DNA of 45,478 nucleotides from Pirellulales bacterium (GTDB lineage: Bacteria; Planctomycetota; Planctomycetia; Pirellulales; JALHPA01): assembly GCA_033762255.1 (NCBI GenBank), contig JANRLT010000071.1, forward strand, positions 1 to 45,478, read 5' to 3'. Below, piece after piece: positions 1-8,105 of the stretch (positions are counted from its first letter, which is position 1; every line of letters starts with the position of its first letter). The position numbers and the translations under genes are program-made. Under the pieces are notes generated by a model. That model did no database searches, had not been told where the DNA came from, and saw only the letters and a list, made by a program, of their open reading frames with translations.

Positions 1-419
1 GCAATTCGTTGTGGCCAGAGCCAGGTTATTTCTTCGGGTTGAATGTCGGCCATGCAGCGTAAGACCGCCTGGGTTGTGGTCGGCTGTTGCTGGGGTGGAT
101 CATCATCCCGGGCGTGAGGGTTAAAAACAAAGTTAGGGTCGTCAATGTCCGGCAGGCGGGACTTAGGGGCATCGGCTTTGCTGGCCGCTTGGCGTGCAAG
201 GTCAATCAACCATCTGCCGTCCAGGTCTAATCCGTCGGTATCCTTGCAGCGTGCATCTATGACCAAACTGGCTAGGCAAGCTTGCTCCACAAACCGCATC
301 CGCTCGCGGGCGTTATCCAGGTCGATTGTGTCCACAAATACGGACTGGCGATTCTCAAAAATCTCAAGTCGGCGTTTGCCGATTCTATTTAACTTTCCCG
401 CTGTGACTGTGATATTCAT
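1..419 (-). CDS. RepA-like AAA ATPase, N-terminal part (runs off the window)
   Basis: The frame is open from the ATG at 419 to the window edge without a stop, giving 139 residues. The N-terminal 120 residues are poorly conserved in appearance and end in an acidic, Gln/Pro-rich linker. They are followed by the segment ADIQPEEITWLWPQRI. That segment (a conserved phrase with WLWP) precedes the Walker A loop in RepA-like/AAA_25 ATPases of phage and plasmid replication modules. The Walker A itself would lie just outside the window. The start codon overlaps the stop of the upstream small gene (ATGA), which supports both the start and co-translation. The likely role is a replicative helicase or primase-associated ATPase of an integrated element. 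Confidence 0.6.
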   Translation of the reverse strand, partial: MNITVTAGKLNRIGKRRLEIFENRQSVFVDTIDLDNARERMRFVEQACLASLVIDARCKDTDGLDLDGRWLIDLARQAASKADAPKSRLPDIDDPNFVFNPHARDDDPPQQQPTTTQAVLRCMADIQPEEITWLWPQRI

Positions 420-736
420 GCCACCACCCGCCGCCGCGTTGCGGTCTGTACGGGCATCGGGCCAACTGATATGGCCTGGGGCTGTTCCGCTGGCGTTTCC
501 GGCTCTTGGGTTGTCACAATGGCCCGTGCCAGGGCATGGGAATATCGCCGTAACTGACGCCATTCGGGTGGAAATTGACTCAATAGCAATTCAACCGCCG
601 CCTGTTCATCCCTTAGGGTTCCCACGCGATAGCGGGGTCTCACTGGCCCCTGCTGACCGCGTTCCCGGGCCAAGTCTTGGGCAGCTTCACGCAAAATTGC
701 GCGTGCCTCAATCTCTTGCAAATATGTGTTAAACAT
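416..736 (-). CDS. Small conserved-looking protein of the element, unknown function
   Basis: This 106-residue protein begins MFNTYLQEIEARAIL. The ATG at 736 is preferred over an upstream start because AAGGA lies about eight bases before it. The first half is charged and predicted to be helical (many Glu, Arg and Ala). The second half carries ELLLSQFPPEWRQL and a run of hydrophobic and Arg residues. Its stop codon overlaps the start of the RepA-like gene, so the two are probably translationally coupled. I do not recognise a family. Its place between the DNA-binding proteins and the ATPase suggests a replication or regulation accessory. Confidence 0.5.
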   Translation of the reverse strand: MFNTYLQEIEARAILREAAQDLARERGQQGPVRPRYRVGTLRDEQAAVELLLSQFPPEWRQLRRYSHALARAIVTTQEPETPAEQPQAISVGPMPVQTATRRRVVA

Positions 737-800
737 TCTATATTTCCTTGTGAAACGCGGCGGACGTGCGCTAACACGTCCACCGCTAAGAGAGGTAAGG

Positions 801-1106
801 TTACAGCGTCGCGGCCACGGGATCATTCCTGTGGCCGTCGGCGTTTGGGGAGAAAATCGCCGGGCATTGCTCTTGAGCCAGCTTGGCTAGCCAGTCCTTG
901 ATTACCGCGACGGGGAACATCCGGCATTTGCCAATTTTGGCATGGGGGATGACCCCGCGCTTGCACCAGCGTTCGATTGTCGCGGGGCTGACCGCAATCA
1001 GTTCGGCTAGATCGACGGCATCCACCGCCAGCTTTTCGCAATCAACGGCGTTGATCCGCGCTAAGTGCAGTTGCGGATCGCGGACTTGAGAGGGGGTAGC
1101 ATTCAT
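801..1106 (-). CDS. Excisionase-type helix-turn-helix DNA-binding protein
   Basis: This 101-residue protein has the start chosen at the ATG overlapping the stop of the preceding gene (ATGA). Residues about 22-65 form a MerR/excisionase-type winged helix: VDLAELIAVSPATIERWCKR, then a turn and IGKCRMFPVAVIKDWL, the pattern in which a helix-turn-helix is followed by a strand-turn reading and a final helix. Such proteins act as recombination directionality factors or local repressors. It sits directly downstream of a second protein of the same fold, an arrangement common in integrated elements. A longer reading from 1256 would overlap the upstream gene and is unlikely. Confidence 0.65.
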   Translation of the reverse strand: MNATPSQVRDPQLHLARINAVDCEKLAVDAVDLAELIAVSPATIERWCKRGVIPHAKIGKCRMFPVAVIKDWLAKLAQEQCPAIFSPNADGHRNDPVAATL

Positions 1107-1345
1107 CGCGCACCCCCTTTGTCCGCCGGGGTGTTCGCGGTTGCCTGGGTGTCGATCCAGGCTTGCAGTTTCGCGGGGCTGTAGAGCGTTCGCCGCCCCA
1201 CCCGTAGGCAGGGCAACTCCCCCTCTCGGGTCATTTGCCAGAGGGTTTTTGTGCAAATGCTAAGCATTCGCGCCGCTGTCTTGGAATCCACCAAGAGTGG
1301 GGGTTGTTCGGGGGCGGGGGATTGCTTGTAAATCGCAACTGCCAT
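1103..1345 (-). CDS. Excisionase family helix-turn-helix protein
   Basis: This 80-residue protein starts at the ATG at 1345, which has AGGTGA five bases upstream. An upstream in-frame start at 1411 lacks that support. The core LLVDSKTAARMLSICTKTLW is the classic excisionase/AlpA-like helix-turn-helix, followed by LPCLRVGRRTLYSPAKLQAW, the conserved wing with Arg-Val-Gly-Arg. This family binds element ends or promoters. It is probably the first gene of the operon that continues through the second excisionase-like protein. Function is assigned by fold; whether it controls excision or transcription cannot be told. Confidence 0.7.
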   Translation of the reverse strand: MAVAIYKQSPAPEQPPLLVDSKTAARMLSICTKTLWQMTREGELPCLRVGRRTLYSPAKLQAWIDTQATANTPADKGGAR

Positions 1346-1543
1346 CGGTTCACCTGGGGTTTGAGTGCCAGCCCTAAAAATGGGCCGATACTCCAAATCC
1401 CCTTGCGCCAACCGATTGCGCCAACCGTGCTTGAGAATGTGCGGGAGTGAAAGCGTAAATTACGGATTGAAAATTTCTAAAAATATTTTCGCTGACAACC
1501 GCGCGCCAACCGCGCCAACCAGTTTACAGCCTGATTTTAGGGA

Positions 1544-2914
1544 CTATTCGTCGCTGTCATCGCCGCCAACATAGGGATTGTTTCTTGCCCTATGATTTTG
1601 GGGACTGCGCATTTTATCTTTATGGACCTGTATTCGACGGCCTTGGTTTTCGTCATCTTTCCCCGCGCGATTTTTCATCCACCAATCCGTTTTGCCGATA
1701 GCCGATCGCGTTACCCCAAACGTATCCGCCAGGGTTTGCATAGTGATTTTGGCGGGGAATTTCAAAATCCTATCAATCGCCCACAGCTTTTGATCGACGG
1801 ATTTGCTTGTGTCGCTGGCAATCCGCTCAATTTCCACGTATTTGCCCTTGAGAATGCTCCCGCCATAGAGCATGGCAACTTTGGGCGTGCCGCTGGAATC
1901 GCTATCGAGGGGCTTAGGCGTGTTTGCCTCCAATCCTGGGTTGCTGGGGGAGTGCCCCGCAATCTCGTTCAACCCGCCCCAGGCTTGCTCAAAATCGCAG
2001 CGTAAAAGCGGCCAGTCCAGGCGTAACGTAACCCGTCGCTTATCGTCCAGAATCACATTCCGTAGCGTGTCAAATTCAGCCAAAAGCGTTTTCCACTCAT
2101 TCCCCCATTCCCTCATCAAACCCCGCAAATCCAATTCACTGACTGCCGCCCCGCACAGACGCTGAAACTCCCCCTGATCCATCCCCCCAAATGCCGCATA
2201 GTGGTCTGGCTTAGACTCCGTTGCCGGTTCCTTAATCCAGGCCCCAATCCGGTCAATTTCAGCTTTGAGAAAATCCAAAAATTGCCGTAGTGCTGGCGTT
2301 CCGTTCCGTTCCATTGTGGTTCCCTTTTCCCCCGCATCCCGGCCCGCGCTCGCCGCGCGCTCAATTTGCAGAATCCCGGCATAATTCGGCATTTCCCGAT
2401 ACGGCAGCAGCGATTTTCGCATGCCTTCCAGACAACGCTCCGCCGCCATCGCAGAGGACTGTAATTCAGCTTCCTTAGCGGAAACGTGCTCATTCCAGGC
2501 TGTCAATATGGCGGACGCCACCTGCGAAACCGCTTGATGGGCGGTCGCAAAGGTTTGGCCACCCAGCATGATGGGTTGTTGGCTGGCGGCCCGCATATCC
2601 AGGCAGGCGGTTTGAAAATGGGGCAGATTGCGGCTTTGTCTTAACTTCCCGGCCAAAGACGCTATGCCGGACTTGAGCCGCTCTAGTCGCGGGAATAATG
2701 GCTCGCTTTCCAATTCGTCGTCGATTTCCCGAAACGTGTTATCCCCCTGGGACTGATAATACTCCTGCACCTGGGCGTACTCGGGCAAATGCCGGTGAGA
2801 GGAGGGTTTTATGAAAAGTGCCTGCAAAAATGCGACATTACTGTGATTCAGCCAAAAATGCACTTGGGCAAATTCTGCAAAACTTCTTTCGGGGAACTGC
2901 TCACGCCAATCCAT
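1544..2914 (-). CDS. Unknown element protein with C-terminal helix-turn-helix
   Basis: The start is chosen at the ATG at 2914 (MDWREQFPERSF), because GGAGGAG lies four bases upstream, giving 456 residues. The reading frame stays open a further 49 codons upstream, but that stretch is Arg/Gly rich and unlikely to be translated. The protein is mostly charged and helical, with no transmembrane segment or nuclease motif that I can see. Residues about 385-430 contain KITMQTLADTFGVTRSAIGK, a plausible helix-turn-helix, followed by a basic tail. It lies upstream of the excisionase genes on the same strand, separated by about 200 bases. I do not recognise the family. Confidence 0.5.
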   Translation of the reverse strand: MDWREQFPERSFAEFAQVHFWLNHSNVAFLQALFIKPSSHRHLPEYAQVQEYYQSQGDNTFREIDDELESEPLFPRLERLKSGIASLAGKLRQSRNLPHFQTACLDMRAASQQPIMLGGQTFATAHQAVSQVASAILTAWNEHVSAKEAELQSSAMAAERCLEGMRKSLLPYREMPNYAGILQIERAASAGRDAGEKGTTMERNGTPALRQFLDFLKAEIDRIGAWIKEPATESKPDHYAAFGGMDQGEFQRLCGAAVSELDLRGLMREWGNEWKTLLAEFDTLRNVILDDKRRVTLRLDWPLLRCDFEQAWGGLNEIAGHSPSNPGLEANTPKPLDSDSSGTPKVAMLYGGSILKGKYVEIERIASDTSKSVDQKLWAIDRILKFPAKITMQTLADTFGVTRSAIGKTDWWMKNRAGKDDENQGRRIQVHKDKMRSPQNHRARNNPYVGGDDSDE

Positions 2915-3746
2915 GCGTCTCCTCCTTGGATATTGAGCGATAGTTGCGGAAATAGGCCCTAAATGGCCCCCGCACGGTCCATCAGCTAATTTTATCCCCC
3001 CAAAAATTTTAAGTACAGTCACCCAGCCTATCCCGCGCGCACGCGAGGGACGACCCGCCAAACCGCTAAAAACACCGTAAAATGCGGCATTTCATTTGAG
3101 AAGGGATTTTTAGGTTTAAGGCCCACGGCATCCCTGCGGTCACGGTTGAAAAAGTATTTAGTTCCCTGCATGGCCCAGTGTTGCCGAAAAAATGGCTATT
3201 ATCACGTCAGTTCAACTTTCCCCCCGTAGAAAAGGTGTAGGTTGAAACACGCTTCCCGCTAGGTTCCAAGAAATTCTAGGGGCTGGGGTCATCCGCCATC
3301 GCCACGCGGCTGAATGACTCAAAAATCCGCTGCCGCGGCAAAGGCCGCCTGTGGCCCTTGGTCCATTCCCGCCCTCACACTCTCTAGCTCTCTGCTTATC
3401 AGATCTCAAGGATTTACAACCTCATTGGCTTTTGACCCCCGATTCTAACTGGTACAGACACGAGTTAATGACGGCTCACGCGCAAATTCTATTTGGACGG
3501 AAGACCACCATGCCAGCTGATCTAGTTTAGAACTCTTGAAAAAACCTGATTGAAAAATTTACTAAACAAGGGAAAATTAATTACTTGAAAGAAGTGGAAA
3601 TTTTGATATATTTAGTGTGACTGCTTTCTGTCTCAATGTTAACGATATCGAAGCTGTGACAGCTCTTCTAGCGATTCTAAAGTTTCGTCGGCAGCTTGTA
3701 CGGGCAACTCCTTAAGTCGTTTTCGGAAACTTAAAAGGCAATAGTA
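2915..3746. other. Intergenic region between element module and defence operon
   Basis: About 830 bases separate the divergent minus-strand module and the plus-strand defence operon. Apart from a likely promoter near 3585-3612 I see no gene. A 33-codon reading from a GTG at 3616 to a TAA at 3714 exists in the leader but has no ribosome binding site and is not called. Confidence 0.5.
3585..3612 (+). promoter_or_regulatory. Candidate sigma-70-type promoter of the defence operon
   Basis: TTGAAA (3585-3590) and TATATT (3607-3612) are separated by 16 bases in an AT-rich stretch about 135 bases upstream of the first gene of the operon. This is a pattern match only. The long leader leaves room for post-transcriptional control. 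Confidence 0.35.
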
Positions 3747-4769
3747 GTGGGAACTTCAGTGAATAGAGATGTTACGACAGTCAAGTTGCACTTTGAAGAT
3801 TCTGGAGATTGGTACAGTCTACCGGAATGGGCAGAGTATTTTATCGGCATCGGAAAACAATTGGCTTGTGCTGATCAATTAGAAAGCAGGATTGTAACTG
3901 CAATTGTCGTTCCTACTCGTGCGTTCGGAGCAGCGTATGTGAGCCTTGGAATGGTTATAAGCGATGCGGCAGCACGTGATTCTTCATCCGCAGCAGCCCA
4001 CTTTGAAAATCTTCTCGCTCTTGCAGCAGGCACTCCTGTCATCTTCCGCCAAGGTCCTCGCAAGGTGCTAAAGGGCGTGTTGAAAGGAACGGAAGAGTAT
4101 AATGGTAATCTGCATGTTCGGGTGCAGGTACAGTCTAGAGATCCCCGGACTGGTGGCGGGCTAACATACCTGATTGACAAGTCGCGGGCACTCTTGGTAC
4201 AACCTGCTAAACATTCCGGTAAACTACCCAAGAAGCAGGGGGGTGAGAACAAACGGTTCGCCAATAGCTTCGTTGACACCCTCTTGGGCGATGCCGACCC
4301 GGTACAACTCGGTATACGATCAAAGCTTGTCTGCGCCATCGTGGGAAAGAAGAGTTCGCTTGAATATGAAATCCGTCACACACCCCTCGCCCTACATACC
4401 AATGGTAACTGCCAGGCTGAAGGACAATTGCAGGATGTGCTGCGAATAGATCGCTTCGTCAGTGGCGAGCAATCCTACCGCTCCGCGCTTGTACCCGTTG
4501 GCTCCAGTCCCCCATCTGGCGACGTTATCAGCAAGGTTGAGATCGGGGTTGTATTCGACGGTGCGGCTGGTTTCCTTAAATGGGGATCAATGTGGCCAGA
4601 CCGACACCAAGTCATCATACTTGATCGCACCGAACTATATTTCGACGATGCAATTACTGCCATCAATTGTCGGTTCTCGCAAAACCGTGCCGACGCCTCG
4701 TCACACCTGCCTGCCGAAGGCGCACTACCCGGTGGTGAAGTCCTCGTTTTTCGGGAGGCGATTCCATGA
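3747..4769 (+). CDS. Unknown protein opening the DISARM-like operon
   Basis: This 340-residue protein starts with GTG at 3747, with AAAGG about ten bases upstream. It has no signal peptide and no transmembrane helix. The sequence is a mix of beta-rich segments (for example LVCAIVGKKSSLEYEIRHTP and VISKVEIGVVFDGAAGFLKW) and a basic middle part (KLPKKQGGENKRF). No catalytic motif is visible. The stop overlaps the start of the next gene by ATGA, so the two products are likely made in fixed ratio and may act together. One possibility is that this and the following 528-residue protein correspond to a split version of the DrmE-type unknown subunit of class 2 DISARM; this is inference. Confidence 0.75.
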   Translation: MGTSVNRDVTTVKLHFEDSGDWYSLPEWAEYFIGIGKQLACADQLESRIVTAIVVPTRAFGAAYVSLGMVISDAAARDSSSAAAHFENLLALAAGTPVIFRQGPRKVLKGVLKGTEEYNGNLHVRVQVQSRDPRTGGGLTYLIDKSRALLVQPAKHSGKLPKKQGGENKRFANSFVDTLLGDADPVQLGIRSKLVCAIVGKKSSLEYEIRHTPLALHTNGNCQAEGQLQDVLRIDRFVSGEQSYRSALVPVGSSPPSGDVISKVEIGVVFDGAAGFLKWGSMWPDRHQVIILDRTELYFDDAITAINCRFSQNRADASSHLPAEGALPGGEVLVFREAIP

Positions 4770-6352
4770 ATTCCGTCTCCATCGGCAGAGCAACAATCGT
4801 TTACGAGACCGCTTCCAAGTGTGAGATCACACGTCATTGGGTAGATCATACGGGACTGGCAGATGTTTCACGAGATCTACGGACATTAGTTAAGTCACTT
4901 GGAGTAGACGCGGAAGACGAATTCTGGCAGCGGACTCTTGGCCCTGTCCGCCGCTTAGCGTTCGCATTCTGTTCTACACCGCTGCCGTTTGACCACGCCG
5001 CCTCAGCTTCATGCATCGAGTGGGACAAACTGCACCGACAGGTGCGGCTTTGCCAGCAACTGTTTCCCGATTCTCACGTAGCACTTGCAAGCCTTGTGGA
5101 GCAACTTCAAAGCCTATGCGAGGAGACTTGTTCCCCTTTTACCGAGAACTTAGAATCACTACACAACGCAAGTGGCGGTATATCGGTTATCCTCCGCAAT
5201 CCCCGAATGAACCAGGCTGTGGCCGCGTACTTTGCCACCAGTACTAGGCTCAGGAACGCCAGGGTGGTTAGTGCGAGACAGTTACGCGAAACGCAGTTCT
5301 GCAACTCCCTTGTCGCCATTGGCCCGTGCGGTTGGTTCCCAGAGTATGTGTTCTCTGCACCGCGTGCTTCGCACATCCATGTTGTGTCGTTCCGCTGGAT
5401 ACGCGATCCGTGGAAGCCGGGACCGGTATTTCTCAAGGCCGATGTTTCTGAAGGCGACAAAAACGGCAAACACTTTGTCGGAACAATGCCGCATATCAAG
5501 GGCCATGTTGCTCCACCCAGCCAGTCTATGACGGATATTCAACCATTGGACTTGCTCCCGCCCCTGCCGCCATTCGGCAAGGCGGGTTCGCGCATCCCAG
5601 GATGGCCCCCAAACACCAGTGTCGGTGATGAGACGCTACCAGCCCGGCTCTGCCACTTGAGCGGTGAACGTGCCGTCTTTGTATCGGCCGAGGAAGGTGC
5701 ATCCTCCCTCGTTATTGATTCATCAGAGACCGGCGATTCCACGGTAAGGCGCGTGCCCATTGATGAACTGGAGCCGGAACTGAGCTTACTCCTACGCACA
5801 TCTGGTGGAGGCGATTTCATTGCCCCGCTTGCAGACCGCATTCTCGGAGACCGTGCAGCAGAGCTGCGCACGCAACAGGCCGGATGGAAAGTCCGTTTGG
5901 TCGCCGCAGCGCAAGAGCAGTTTGGGGCACTCAACCGCCGCGAACTTGCAGCCCGCGTCGCAGTAAATCTTCGCTCGCATGGGCTTTCCGAAGCCCGCAC
6001 TGCGAATGTCCACTATTGGATGTCCTCTAAATGCATCCACCCGCGCAAGGAATCAGACTTTGCTGCGATACTTGTCTTCGTCGGTATGGCAGACAGAACG
6101 CGGGAACTGTGGGAAGCGATGTTAGAGATTGACCGGGCGCACAAGAGGGCGGGCCAGGCTATTCGGCAAATGCTTTTGCAGAAGATTGCAACATCATCCT
6201 TGGAACCGCTAGAAAGGGATGGTGAAATGGCGTTCGATCTCGGAGAGCAGGACGGTGGGACGCTTTCGGCGTTCCAGATCACGGCCATTTCGGAAGAGGA
6301 GTTCGAGGTTCCTTCCGACCGCATCGGCGTTCTATTAGATTCGGAGGAATAA
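4766..6352 (+). CDS. Unknown protein, possible DrmE-like DISARM subunit
   Basis: This 528-residue protein is cytosolic by appearance. The N-terminal half (1-250) shows alternating hydrophobic strands. The middle carries a Pro-rich stretch LLPPLPPFGKAGSRIPGW (263-280). The C-terminal part is the most distinctive: ADRILGDRAAELRTQQAGWK (356-375), a segment NVHYWMSSKCIHPRKESDFA (414-433), and EIDRAHKRAGQAIRQMLLQK (454-473). These look like a conserved helical DNA-associated or structural module and faintly recall the C-termini of DrmE-type proteins, but I cannot confirm the family. It is coupled to the preceding gene by a four-base overlap and lies two bases from the NERD-helicase gene, whose GTG has GGAGG in front of it. 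Confidence 0.7.
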   Translation: MNSVSIGRATIVYETASKCEITRHWVDHTGLADVSRDLRTLVKSLGVDAEDEFWQRTLGPVRRLAFAFCSTPLPFDHAASASCIEWDKLHRQVRLCQQLFPDSHVALASLVEQLQSLCEETCSPFTENLESLHNASGGISVILRNPRMNQAVAAYFATSTRLRNARVVSARQLRETQFCNSLVAIGPCGWFPEYVFSAPRASHIHVVSFRWIRDPWKPGPVFLKADVSEGDKNGKHFVGTMPHIKGHVAPPSQSMTDIQPLDLLPPLPPFGKAGSRIPGWPPNTSVGDETLPARLCHLSGERAVFVSAEEGASSLVIDSSETGDSTVRRVPIDELEPELSLLLRTSGGGDFIAPLADRILGDRAAELRTQQAGWKVRLVAAAQEQFGALNRRELAARVAVNLRSHGLSEARTANVHYWMSSKCIHPRKESDFAAILVFVGMADRTRELWEAMLEIDRAHKRAGQAIRQMLLQKIATSSLEPLERDGEMAFDLGEQDGGTLSAFQITAISEEEFEVPSDRIGVLLDSEE

Positions 6353-6354
6353 CC

Positions 6355-8085
6355 GTGGCCCGCATGATCCCTCCAACCATGGCTGCCTCCTGCCCCAGCC
6401 CTGGCGAGCAAGAGATATTCGCTAAGCTTAAGCAAGAAAATGCGGCACGGGAATGGATTGTACTTCACTCGCTAGACATTGCACAGCATCTGCGGCAGGT
6501 GTCTGGAGAGGCCGACTTTGTGATCATCGTTCCTGCAATCGGCGTGCTCTGCCTCGAAGTAAAGGCGTGCCGCTCACTCGACATCAAGGATGGGCTGTGG
6601 TTTTACGGCCATGATCCGAAGGGTGATCCACGCGGCCCATTCAAACAAGCATCCGAAGCGATGCACAGCCTCCGGCAACAGGTTATTCAAAGCGACGCAT
6701 CGCTTTCCCGAGTTCCGTTCTGGTCTGCTGTTGCGTTCCCGTATATCGAATTCAAGGTTGCATCCGGAGAGTGGCATCCGTGGCAGGTGATCGATTCGAC
6801 CCGCTTCAAACAGCAGCCGATGGCGACTCTGGTAGGCGGCATACTGCGCAGTGCGAGATCACATCTAAGTTTGCAGCCAACGGCCAAGTGGTTTCGCGAT
6901 AGCGACCGCATACCGGATAGCAAGCAGTCGGCCGCGATTGCCAGGATTCTCCGGCCGAATTTTGAATTCACCGAGAAGGCCAGTGATCGCCGCGCGCGCA
7001 AGCAAGCGGAAGTCATTCGCTACACCGAAGAGCAGTTCGTTGCGCTAGACACAATGGAGGATAACCCTCGCGTCCTCTTCACAGGTCCGGCAGGGACTGG
7101 CAAGACACTCCTCGCTTTGGAAATGGCACGCAGGGCAGCAAGCGCAGGGAAAAGTGTTCTGTTCGTGTGCTTCAACCGTTTGCTCGGCCGATGGCTGTCT
7201 TACCACCCTATAGTGCGCAGCGGCCAAATCGCGGCTGGAACACTCCACCAGTACATGGCGGGAATCGCCGACATCAAAGTGCCGGAGGGCGCGGACGAGT
7301 CATTTTGGAAGGCCGAGTTACCGGAAGCCGCCCTGTCGAAGCTGCTGGACGGGCACCGGGATGCTGCACGGTTCGATATGGTGGTTGCCGACGAAGTGCA
7401 GGACTTGCTCCACCCACAGTACCTCGACGTGCTGGAACTGGTACTCAAGGGTGAGCTTTCAGGCGGTTCGTGGCGAATGTTCGGCGACTTCGAGCGACAG
7501 ATGCTCTACGGGCAAGACCGCGAACTAGCCGAAGAATTGATCCGCAAGCGGTTAGGGTCGTTTGCTAGAGGAGCGCTCCGCGTGAATTGCCGAAACACCC
7601 CTCGCGTTGCGACACTATCCCAGCTCCTCGGCCGCCTCAGACCGAATTACTTGCGCATTCTCCGCCCCGATGACAACATCGAGCCAGCTATTAACTACTA
7701 CGCCACACCATCACAGCAGCGCAAGGAAATCAGCAATACGCTTGAACGACTTTTCAAAGACTCCTACAGCGGCGATGACATTATTGTCCTTTCGCCGAAG
7801 GCCGGGCAGCGGTGCGCGGCGGCTGGTGTGACAGAGAAGCCTTGGTGCGACCAGCTAGCTCCCTTCGAGACGGCTGCGCCCGGCAAGATTCGTTATACGA
7901 CCATTCAGAGTTTCAAAGGACTAGACGCTCCAGCCATCGTCGTTACCGACGTCGAGCACCTTGATGGCGACACGTTCTCGTCGCTTTTCTACGTTGCGAC
8001 AACGCGCGCGCTAGAGCGACTCAACATCATCGTGCATGAGACGGTCAAGCCTGACATCATTCATTCGCTGCTCGGCAGCAGATAA
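6355..8085 (+). CDS. NERD-domain nuclease fused to UvrD/Rep-type superfamily 1 helicase
   Basis: This is a 576-residue protein. Residues 14-130 form a NERD (nuclease-related) domain: G51-E52-A53-D54 followed by LCLEVKA with E68 and K70, the D...ExK arrangement of the PD-(D/E)XK nuclease fold. Residues 235-570 are a superfamily 1 helicase: Walker A GPAGTGKT (244-251), Walker B DMVVADEVQD (341-350), motif III around MFGDFERQ (375-382), QSFKGLDA (518-525) and YVATTRA (546-552). The GTG start has GGAGG eight bases upstream. A nuclease-helicase of this kind could process or unwind phage DNA. It sits inside the DISARM-like operon where canonical systems have a phospholipase-D protein elsewhere in the operon. 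Confidence 0.88.
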   Translation: MARMIPPTMAASCPSPGEQEIFAKLKQENAAREWIVLHSLDIAQHLRQVSGEADFVIIVPAIGVLCLEVKACRSLDIKDGLWFYGHDPKGDPRGPFKQASEAMHSLRQQVIQSDASLSRVPFWSAVAFPYIEFKVASGEWHPWQVIDSTRFKQQPMATLVGGILRSARSHLSLQPTAKWFRDSDRIPDSKQSAAIARILRPNFEFTEKASDRRARKQAEVIRYTEEQFVALDTMEDNPRVLFTGPAGTGKTLLALEMARRAASAGKSVLFVCFNRLLGRWLSYHPIVRSGQIAAGTLHQYMAGIADIKVPEGADESFWKAELPEAALSKLLDGHRDAARFDMVVADEVQDLLHPQYLDVLELVLKGELSGGSWRMFGDFERQMLYGQDRELAEELIRKRLGSFARGALRVNCRNTPRVATLSQLLGRLRPNYLRILRPDDNIEPAINYYATPSQQRKEISNTLERLFKDSYSGDDIIVLSPKAGQRCAAAGVTEKPWCDQLAPFETAAPGKIRYTTIQSFKGLDAPAIVVTDVEHLDGDTFSSLFYVATTRALERLNIIVHETVKPDIIHSLLGSR

Positions 8086-8105
8086 GAGTAAAGGGGGAGC
8101 AACCG

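Larger units (their letters stand above)
1..2914 (-). mobile_element. Left-edge integrated element module (partial)
   Basis: This is a run of minus-strand genes: a RepA-like ATPase open at the window edge, a small unknown protein, two excisionase-type helix-turn-helix proteins and a larger unknown protein with a C-terminal helix-turn-helix. Several genes overlap by ATGA, so they look co-transcribed. Paired small DNA-binding proteins next to a RepA-like ATPase are typical of integrative or phage-plasmid elements. No integrase or attachment site is visible here, so the boundaries are inferred and the element must continue left of position 1. Confidence 0.5.

Noticed and set aside
3616-3714. Possible 33-codon leader peptide before the defence operon
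   Set aside because: It starts at a GTG with no ribosome binding site and has no attenuator-like hairpins after it. It may simply be chance.
3875-4339. Minus-strand reading across the first operon gene
   Set aside because: It lies opposite a well-supported plus-strand gene that has start and overlap signals.
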